Positions 58,119-64,000 of a stretch of 64,000 bases of DNA are shown here, piece after piece; the first letter of the stretch is position 1, and the number at the start of each line of letters is the position of its first letter. Below the pieces are notes generated by a model. It did not search any database. It had not been told where the DNA came from and worked only from the letters and a program-made list of their open reading frames with translations. A program made the translations under genes and the position numbers. The stretch lies in contig NZ_CP087997.1 of the NCBI RefSeq assembly GCF_021044565.1, forward strand, positions 310,001 through 374,000. The letters run 5' to 3'. This DNA is from Subtercola endophyticus. Lineage in GTDB: Bacteria > Actinomycetota > Actinomycetes > Actinomycetales > Microbacteriaceae.

Positions 58119-59226
58119 TCTCGGGGCCGCGGCGGCCATCGCCTTTGTCGCGACCGCCATCGTGGGCGTGCTCGCGGTGGGTGTGCTGCTGCTCATCCGC
58201 CGGGCATCCGTGCTCATTCAGCTCTGCGTCGTGGTGCTCGCCACCACGGTCGCGGTGGTGGCGAGCATGATCAGTGTCGCCAACGCGATGTACCTTTCTG
58301 CCCATGACCTCACGGTCGCCGTCACCGTGGCGACCATGGCGGGAGTCGTTTCGCTTGCGCTCGCCGCCGGGCTCGGCTGGATGATCGTGCGCAACTCCCG
58401 CAGCCTGTCGGCTCTTACCCGCCGCATCGGCCGGGGCGAAACGGTCGACCACGCGGGCCGTCACCAGTCGGCAGAACTCATCGAACTGGCCGACGAGCTC
58501 GTTCTGGCGAGCAAGCGTCTTGCCGAAGCGCAAGCACAGGCCGCGCAACTCGAGGCGTCGCGCCGCGAGCTCGTGGCGTGGATCTCGCACGACCTGCGCA
58601 CACCGCTCGCCGGCATCCGTGCCATGTCGGAATCGCTCGAAGACGGCCTCGTCAGCGACCCGACGCGGTATCACCGTCAGATCAGGTCGCAGGTCGAACA
58701 GCTCACTCGCCTGGTCGACGATCTGTTCCAGCTGTCGAAACTCGACTCGGGCACGCTGACCCTCACGCTTGAAGACGTGACTCTGTTCGACATTGTCAGT
58801 GACGCCGTCGCCGATGTGCGGGCCTTCTCGGGTGGCCGCGACATCCGGGTGGCCACCGAGCTCGGCCGAGACATCGTGGTGCGGGCGGATGCTCGTGAGC
58901 TGACCCGCGCCATCTCGAACCTGCTCGTGAACGCCGTGCAGCACACCCCGCCAGGTTCACTCGTCACGGTCTCGGTGCAGCTGCAGCACGGTCGGGCCGC
59001 GGTTTCGGTGATCGACTCGGGCGACGGTATCGCCGAGAGCGACCTCGAGCGCGTGTTCGACCCGGGATGGCGTGGCCACGCGGCGCGCACCCCGACGCCG
59101 ACGGGCGGCGCAGGACTCGGCCTGGCCATCGTGCGCGGCATCGCCGAAGCTCACCACGGCGCCGTGTCGGTGCAGAACGTGCCAGGCGGCTGCCGCTTCG
59201 ACCTGATGCTGCCCACCGCGGTCTGA
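58105..59226 (+). CDS. Sensor histidine kinase
   Basis: A 373-aa sensor. The N-terminus holds two or three hydrophobic helices (about 7-32, 38-60 and 76-95) with very short loops, so the signal may be in the membrane or in the HAMP-like region (97-150). The H-box is WISHDLRTPLAGI with His162, then the N-box AISNLLVNAVQHT and G-boxes DSGDGI and GGAGLGLAI. It overlaps the response regulator by 14 nt. It resembles the short-loop intramembrane sensing group, but no assignment is certain. Confidence 0.9.
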   Translation: MPWSDLGAAAAIAFVATAIVGVLAVGVLLLIRRASVLIQLCVVVLATTVAVVASMISVANAMYLSAHDLTVAVTVATMAGVVSLALAAGLGWMIVRNSRSLSALTRRIGRGETVDHAGRHQSAELIELADELVLASKRLAEAQAQAAQLEASRRELVAWISHDLRTPLAGIRAMSESLEDGLVSDPTRYHRQIRSQVEQLTRLVDDLFQLSKLDSGTLTLTLEDVTLFDIVSDAVADVRAFSGGRDIRVATELGRDIVVRADARELTRAISNLLVNAVQHTPPGSLVTVSVQLQHGRAAVSVIDSGDGIAESDLERVFDPGWRGHAARTPTPTGGAGLGLAIVRGIAEAHHGAVSVQNVPGGCRFDLMLPTAV

Positions 59227-59262
59227 CGGGGCCCTTCGTTCGGGTTCTCGTCGATGTCGAGG

Positions 59263-59274
59263 TATGCTCAGCTC
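59263..59274 (+). promoter_or_regulatory. TATGCT -10 box for the lipoprotein gene, possibly leaderless
   Basis: TATGCT (59263-59268) lies six bases before the ATG at 59275, the same spacing as in the DUF222 gene. No ribosome site is present. Confidence 0.5.
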
Positions 59275-59742
59275 ATGAAGGGTTCTGGAAAAGCATCTCG
59301 CAAGATCGGTGCCAAAGCACTGGGCGCGGTCGGCGCTGTGCTGATTGCCTCCATCCTCTTGACCGGTTGCACATCTCGGACTGCTGGAGAAACTGATACG
59401 AATCCCGCACCGACTGCAGCGTCGACGACGCAGGCATGGAACCCCACGGCGAGCCCACTCGAAACCGCCGCACACGATTGCTTCACGGCGGTGAATGACC
59501 CCGTACTCGCCGATTGGGCTGATCTCGCTTCGCAGGGACTCGCTCCTCAGAGAACCGCCGCCGGCACGGAGTTCACACAGGTCAGTTCAGACGGCGTGCT
59601 CGTGTCGACGGCGAATCTCGTCTCCGACGACTCGTGGGTCAAGATCGAGGTCGAAAGCACAGACAGAACGGTCGGCCCCGCCATGCTCGCGCTGACGACC
59701 CCGCTCCTCGCCGAGGTTTCGGCCACGCTTCACGGCCGTTGA
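59275..59742 (+). CDS. Secreted lipoprotein, unknown function
   Basis: A 155-aa lipoprotein: a basic start (MKGSGKASRKIGAKALG), a hydrophobic core and the lipobox LLTGC (Cys at about 32), then a Thr/Ala-rich linker and a 90-residue domain with TAAHDCFTAVND. The ATG at 59275 follows a TATGCT box. It sits 48 bp after the kinase stop. It may be a target or accessory signal protein of the two-component system. No family is recognised. Confidence 0.8.
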   Translation: MKGSGKASRKIGAKALGAVGAVLIASILLTGCTSRTAGETDTNPAPTAASTTQAWNPTASPLETAAHDCFTAVNDPVLADWADLASQGLAPQRTAAGTEFTQVSSDGVLVSTANLVSDDSWVKIEVESTDRTVGPAMLALTTPLLAEVSATLHGR

Positions 59743-60033
59743 CCTCGCGTCGGCCGCGAGAGTGACTTTTGCGGTCGAGATGAGCCGCTGGGGCGGTCGC
59801 TTTCGTCCGAAGGTGTCGCGCTCGCCGCCGCAATTCGCGGGTCGCGGGTCGCCAGTGGCCATGGATGGCATCGCACCGTCCGAGGGGGCATTGTCGACGG
59901 AAACGGGGGCGTGTCAACCACCCGGGGGAGTTAATGCCGTGTTCACTTTGCGCTTTTAGCGTGGCCGCCGAACGAGCCAGGGCAGGCAGTCGAGAGCTGC
60001 TTGCCGCCGCGCAAACCAAGGGATGCACACACC
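59743..60033. other. 291-bp intergenic region before pitA
   Basis: Contains a short hairpin CTCGCG/CGCGAG just after the lipoprotein stop and then upstream sequence for pitA. No gene of credible length is seen. One GTTCACTTTG near 59940 resembles a single Pho-box half-site. Confidence 0.4.
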
Positions 60034-61203
60034 ATGGATGTTCTCGTCGTCGTCGTTCTCGTCGTTGTCGTCGCCCTCGTCTTCGACTTCAGTAACGGCT
60101 TTCACGACACCGCAAACGCTATGGCGACCTCGGTCGCCACGGGCGCGCTCAAACCCCGAGTCGCAGTACTCATCTCGGCCGTCTTGAATCTCGCCGGCGC
60201 CTTCATCTCTACCGAAGTCGCTCAGACCATCTCGCAGGGCATCATCAAGGAAGGCCCGAACGGTGTCGAGATCACACCCACGATGATTTTCGCCGGCCTG
60301 CTCGGCGCCGTCATCTGGAATCTCGGCACGTGGTACCTCGGGCTGCCGTCGAGTTCGACGCACGCACTGTTCGGCGGACTGATCGGCGCGGCCATCATCG
60401 GCGCGGGCTTCGGATCGGTCGACTACGGGGTGTTGTTGTCGAAGGTCGTGATTCCCGCTCTGCTCTCGCCCTTCATCGCGGGTGCGATCGCTCTGGTAGC
60501 GACATATGCGGCGTACAAGATCACCAAGCAGACCCTGGCACGAGGCTCGGATCGCGGATTCCGTCACGGCCAGACCGTCTCGGCCTCGCTGGTCTCGCTC
60601 GCGCACGGCACCAACGACGCCCAGAAGACGATGGGCGTGATCACTCTCACGCTGATCGCTGCGGGGTACCAGGCGTCGAACACCGCTCCGCAGCTGTGGG
60701 TGATTCTGTCGTGCGGCCTGGCGATCGCTATCGGCACCTATGTCGGCGGCTGGCGCATTATGCGCACGGTCGGTAAGCGCATCACCGACGTGCATCCGGC
60801 CCAAGGATTCGCGGCCGAAACGAGCTCGGCGGCGACCATTCTCATCTCGTCGAAGCTCGGCTTCCCGCTGTCGACGACGCAGGTCACTTCGGGAGCGGTG
60901 GTCGGTTCAGGGTTGGGCAAGCGGCTCGCTCTGGTGCACTGGGGCGTCGTCGGCAAGATCGCGCTGGGCTGGGTGTTCACCCTGCCCGCCGCGGCGCTGG
61001 TCGGCGGTGTGGCCGCGTGGGCGGCGAGCAGCAGCACCGCCGGCTTGGTGATCGTGGTTGTTCTGGGTGCCGCGGCGTGCCTGACATTCTTCATTCTCGC
61101 CCGGCGTCACCCCGTGAACCAGAACAACGTCAACGACGACGAAGACCTCGATTCGGCCGCACCGAAGCTCCGTTCATCCGATACCGCGAAGGCAGGAGCC
61201 TGA
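60034..61203 (+). CDS. pitA: Inorganic phosphate transporter, PiT family
   Basis: Low-affinity metal-phosphate/H+ symporter, 389 aa. About ten helices; both PiT signatures are visible: DFSNGFHDTANAMATSVATGAL near the N-terminus and SLAHGTNDAQKTMGVITL at mid-protein, and FPLSTTQVTSGAVVGSGL. The start ATG at 60034 is favoured over the earlier ATG at 60001. The C-terminal tail is acidic. The small membrane gene 61206 starts 2 nt after the stop, so the two are likely co-expressed. Confidence 0.92.
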   Translation: MDVLVVVVLVVVVALVFDFSNGFHDTANAMATSVATGALKPRVAVLISAVLNLAGAFISTEVAQTISQGIIKEGPNGVEITPTMIFAGLLGAVIWNLGTWYLGLPSSSTHALFGGLIGAAIIGAGFGSVDYGVLLSKVVIPALLSPFIAGAIALVATYAAYKITKQTLARGSDRGFRHGQTVSASLVSLAHGTNDAQKTMGVITLTLIAAGYQASNTAPQLWVILSCGLAIAIGTYVGGWRIMRTVGKRITDVHPAQGFAAETSSAATILISSKLGFPLSTTQVTSGAVVGSGLGKRLALVHWGVVGKIALGWVFTLPAAALVGGVAAWAASSSTAGLVIVVVLGAAACLTFFILARRHPVNQNNVNDDEDLDSAAPKLRSSDTAKAGA

Positions 61204-61205
61204 CC

Positions 61206-61469
61206 ATGTCCAACATCAACTGGGGAGCATTCGTCGTCGTGGCGCTGGTCTCTTTCGCGGCCGCTGTCATCGTGGTGATCTTCTATGCGCTGAGCCTGCG
61301 GCTACTGGCGACGGGCTCGGCCGACGACACGGAATCAGACGGCACCGTCACGAGTTCTGCGGCGTCGCACCGCCCGCTGGCGGCGACGGTCGGCGGGTAT
61401 GCCTGCCTCGCCGTCAGTGCGGCAGCGGTGCTGTACGGGCTGTACCTGATCATTCCGCAGTTCCACTAG
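61206..61469 (+). CDS. Small membrane protein partner of PitA
   Basis: An 87-aa protein with two helices (about 9-33 and 61-83) and a Thr/Ser/Asp-rich loop between them. The ATG begins 2 nt after the pitA stop. Small proteins of this kind follow pit genes in many actinobacteria as I recall; a role in regulating uptake is plausible but unproven. Confidence 0.75.
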   Translation: MSNINWGAFVVVALVSFAAAVIVVIFYALSLRLLATGSADDTESDGTVTSSAASHRPLAATVGGYACLAVSAAAVLYGLYLIIPQFH

Positions 61470-61608
61470 GTGAACCCGCCGGTCGGCCCCACGATTCGGC
61501 CCCCACCATTCGCTGGCCGTCGAACTTAATAAGACCGAAACGCGCGGTTCATTCAATAGACGCTCGGTGAGCCTAACGTCACCATATGCAACTGGGATAC
61601 GAGGGTTC

Positions 61609-63921
61609 ATGACCGGAAAAGTCGACCCGTTCATCGGCTCAGAAGCGACACAGTTGCCGCCCGCCAGCGGCCTCGCGGCCACGTGGTGGTGGCCCAAGCC
61701 TCAGATCGGCAATACGCATCCCGGCGCGACGTATCCGCTCGGCATGGTGTCGGCGTGCGGGTACTCGGGCGCATACCCGACGGGCTATGGGCGCTACGAC
61801 CTGAGCCTCGAGGGGGTGCCGTCGACCATCCACGACAGCCAGCTCATCTCGGGTTTCACACATTTTCAGCAGTCGGGTACCGGCGCCATTCGCAAGTACT
61901 ACAACTACTTTCGGGTCACGCCCATGATCGAACCACTGGATGCCCTGGGGCGCCTGTGGCAGATCACCGACGAGAGTGCCGAACCCGGCTGGTATTCGGC
62001 AACGCTCGACTCGGGCGTGACCGGCGAGGTCACTGTGGGGCCGAAGAGCGCTGTGCACCGCTATACCTTTCCCCGCCACGCGAACGCCCGCATCGTCATC
62101 GACTTCTCGCTGGGCGGACTCTCGATTCCGCATGGCACCACCACCCCGCTACGCGCACACCTCGAGTCGCACGAGCCCGGCGTCGCGTCGGGCGAAGTGG
62201 TCGTCGAAGGCGCCCCGATCTCGGTGTACATCGAGTGCGACAGCCCGCAGTGGCGCCAGATGCTCTGGTACGACCGGCGGCTGATGCCCGGGGGCAAGCG
62301 GCTCGACTTCGGGCACATCAGGCCCACCACGCTGCGGCCGTTCGGTCTGATGTGGGCCGGCCCCAGCCAGCCGGGCGAGACGATCGAGCTGCGCATCGGC
62401 TTCTCACTCAGGGGTGTCGAGCAGGCGAAGCAGAACCTCATCGACGACGTCGGTTCGGGCGAGAACCGGTTCACCGCCCGCCGCGAGAAGACGGCGAAGG
62501 TCTGGCGCAAGCAGCTCAAAACCATCGCCGTCGACACTCCCTCGGTCGAGCGCAAGACGGTCTTCTCGACCGCGCTCTATCACTCGCTCATCAAGCCGTG
62601 CCTCGCGCCGGGCGAAAGCCCGTTCTGGCCCGTCGACGGCCCGTTCGCCTTCGACTTCAGCACCATGTGGGACATCTACCGCACCCAGCTGCCCCTGCTC
62701 ACGACGCTGATGCCCGAAAAGGCTGTCGAGATCGCGAACGCGCTGCTCACCATCTGCGAAGAAGAGGGCAACTTTCCCATCGGCTACCGCATGGCCAAGG
62801 GCAGCGACCGCTTCTCCCGGCAGGGCAGTGCCCTCGCGCACACCTTCCTGGCCGATCTCTGCCAGCTCGGGTTACCCGGCATCGACTGGGAGTGGGCGCT
62901 GGTGCACATGTCGGATGATCTGCGGCGCACCTACGGCGAGGAGTTTCTGCTGCAGGGCGAGGCCCACCCCATCAGCCACACGCTCGACCTCGCCTTCGGC
63001 TACTGGTGCACGGCGAAGGTCGCCCAGCGGGTCGGAGACAAGGCGATGGCCGAGCAGCTCGCTCCGCTGGCCGAGCGCTGGGCGAACGCGTACAACCCCG
63101 ACACGGGGCTGCTCAAAGACTCGAACTACTACGAGGGAACCCGCTACAACTATTCGTTCCGATTGGTGCACGACATGGCCTCGCGCATCGAATTGAGCGG
63201 GGGAGTCGACGCGTTCATCCGGCAGCTCGACGAGTTCTTCGGCTACGGCGCCGAACCCGCCGTGCAGCCGGGCAACAAGCCGAGCGTCGCCGAGATGCTC
63301 GCGGGCTACCAGCTCGGCCGCTTCGAGGGCCTCAACAACGAGCCCGACATGGAAGCGCCTTGGGCCTACCACTATGCCGGGCGCCCCGACCGCACCGCCG
63401 AGATCGTGCACAACGTGCTGCTGCAGCAGTTCGGCACCGGCCGTGGCGGGCTGCCGGGCAACGACGACTCCGGCGGGCTCAGCTCCTGGTACGTGTGGGC
63501 CTCGCTCGGCATTTTTCCGGTGGCGGGCCAGAATACCTTCCTGCTGAACGCACCGTCGTTCGCCGAATCGTCGATCGCCGTCGGCGATGAGAAGTTCAGC
63601 ATCCAGACCCGCAATTTCATCGAGCCGACTCACGGCGGCCCCGTGCAGTACGTGCAGTCGATGCAGCTCGACGGCGAGCCGCTCGAACGCAGCTGGATCA
63701 GCGGAACCGAACTGCACCGCGGCGGCGAGCTGCTCGTCGAACTCGGCCCCGAGCCGAGCGACTGGGCCACTACCGTCGTTCCGCCGTCGAGACCCTCGCC
63801 TCTCAACGCAGTGCCCCTCGGCGCAGTGCCCCTCAACACAGTGCCTCTCAACGCATCGCCCCTCGGCGCGGTGCCCGCTAGAACCTCAGCCCAGCCCCTC
63901 ACACCGGGAGAATCATCGTGA
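61609..63921 (+). CDS. GH92 family alpha-mannosidase
   Basis: A 770-aa glycoside hydrolase that removes alpha-linked mannose with calcium, an inverting family. Conserved regions: DPFIGSEA, IGNTHPGATYPLGMVSACGYSG, NNEPDMEAPWAYHYAG, and the signature GNDDSGGLSSWYVWASLGIFPVAG, where family members have Gln for the first Gly of GGL. GAGGG precedes the ATG. There is no signal peptide, so it may be cytosolic. Residues 731-755 are five pentapeptide repeats. It overlaps the next GTG as GTGA. Confidence 0.92.
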   Translation: MTGKVDPFIGSEATQLPPASGLAATWWWPKPQIGNTHPGATYPLGMVSACGYSGAYPTGYGRYDLSLEGVPSTIHDSQLISGFTHFQQSGTGAIRKYYNYFRVTPMIEPLDALGRLWQITDESAEPGWYSATLDSGVTGEVTVGPKSAVHRYTFPRHANARIVIDFSLGGLSIPHGTTTPLRAHLESHEPGVASGEVVVEGAPISVYIECDSPQWRQMLWYDRRLMPGGKRLDFGHIRPTTLRPFGLMWAGPSQPGETIELRIGFSLRGVEQAKQNLIDDVGSGENRFTARREKTAKVWRKQLKTIAVDTPSVERKTVFSTALYHSLIKPCLAPGESPFWPVDGPFAFDFSTMWDIYRTQLPLLTTLMPEKAVEIANALLTICEEEGNFPIGYRMAKGSDRFSRQGSALAHTFLADLCQLGLPGIDWEWALVHMSDDLRRTYGEEFLLQGEAHPISHTLDLAFGYWCTAKVAQRVGDKAMAEQLAPLAERWANAYNPDTGLLKDSNYYEGTRYNYSFRLVHDMASRIELSGGVDAFIRQLDEFFGYGAEPAVQPGNKPSVAEMLAGYQLGRFEGLNNEPDMEAPWAYHYAGRPDRTAEIVHNVLLQQFGTGRGGLPGNDDSGGLSSWYVWASLGIFPVAGQNTFLLNAPSFAESSIAVGDEKFSIQTRNFIEPTHGGPVQYVQSMQLDGEPLERSWISGTELHRGGELLVELGPEPSDWATTVVPPSRPSPLNAVPLGAVPLNTVPLNASPLGAVPARTSAQPLTPGESS
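63799..63873 (+). repeat. 15-bp tandem repeat, five copies, in the GH92 gene
   Basis: Units at 63799, 63814, 63829, 63844 and 63859 of CCYCTCRRCGCAGTG type code PLNAV, PLGAV, PLNTV, PLNAS and PLGAV near the C-terminus. Confidence 0.9.
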
Positions 63922-64000
63922 ACGCTGTCGAAAACCGTCTCGTGATCGTCGTGCGCGCCGATCCTGTCATCTGCGGGCACTCCGTCGAGGCCCGCAACCT
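63918..64000 (+). CDS. N-terminus of a gene after GH92, cut by the window edge
   Basis: A GTG at 63918 overlaps the GH92 stop (GTGA). The visible 27 residues (NAVENRLVIVVRADPV, then ICGHSVEARNL) resemble the first strand and loop of actinobacterial glycosyltransferases whose N-terminus reads RLVIVVRADPVICGHSGEARN, by recall of the pattern only. The rest is outside the window. Confidence 0.5.
   Translation, partial: MNAVENRLVIVVRADPVICGHSVEARN

Noticed and set aside
59937..59960. Pho box before pitA
   Set aside because: Only one GTTCAC half-site was seen; actinobacterial Pho boxes need direct repeats, and PiT genes are often not in the Pho regulon.
63630..63980. Minus-strand 116-aa frame with RGTAL repeats
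   Set aside because: It is only the reverse reading of the 15-bp repeat in the GH92 gene.

Overview
The window is one continuous piece of a high-G+C actinobacterial chromosome. Gene content points to the family Microbacteriaceae: a DUF222/HNH (13E12-type) nuclease, a short DUF7882-type protein once called 'ATP-dependent DNA ligase', an orphan UgpC/MsmX-type ATPase next to a DUF4032 gene, many GTG/TTG starts, and stop-start overlaps. The genus cannot be fixed from this sequence alone. Both ends are cut: the left edge falls inside the KMSKS loop of cysteinyl-tRNA synthetase, and the right edge falls just inside a gene overlapping a GH92 mannosidase.

Layout. 1-7.7 kb is core-like: cysS-rlmB, an OsmC peroxidase with an OhrR-like MarR repressor, DUF4032 and ugpC, a DsbA-like membrane thioredoxin, an SGNH hydrolase and tRNA-Thr(UGU). 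7.7-18.6 kb looks accessory: two TetR-controlled divergent modules (a ketopantoate-reductase-like enzyme and an SDR), then small single genes (EEP nuclease, methyltransferase, PH-like membrane protein, DUF732-like protein, ABM monooxygenase, glutamine amidotransferase). It includes two enzyme-fold proteins whose catalytic residues are missing. 18.6-23.7 kb holds a two-component system, a GT87 mannosyltransferase-like protein and dinB. 23.7-32.5 kb is a long minus-strand run of membrane and envelope genes (SHOCT protein, GAP family, aquaporin, SRPBCC, DUF2252, AI-2E family, Na+/H+ antiporter, a membrane-anchored LRV protein).

32.6-41.2 kb is a sulfatase locus. A minus-strand operon encodes an 85-aa protein, two arylsulfatases of different types and their formylglycine-generating enzyme. 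Downstream on the plus strand are a MalT-type LuxR regulator, DUF6325 and a 53-aa repeat-built cationic peptide. 41.3-48 kb carries hydrolases, an AraC regulator and a DUF222/HNH nuclease. Two genes here, the AraC gene and an unknown 105-aa gene, share an almost identical promoter plus leader. 48-54.7 kb has a DoxX-like gene behind an iron box, a TetR/epimerase divergent pair with duplicated operators, a phosphoesterase, a PucR-type regulator, an HSL-type esterase, and DoxX_2 and DUF805 proteins. 54.8-64 kb has a DEAD-box helicase coupled to an ECF sigma factor, a second two-component system, a lipoprotein, a PiT phosphate transporter with a small membrane partner, and a GH92 mannosidase.

The best leads are cis-elements and small genes: the shared AraC/105-aa promoter-leader, the DUF6325 plus repeat-peptide pair by the sulfatase regulator, the iron box in front of the DoxX gene, operators built into promoters of the TetR modules, and several short tandem repeats with periods of 12-18 bp. 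No CRISPR array, insertion sequence, prophage or rRNA was seen.
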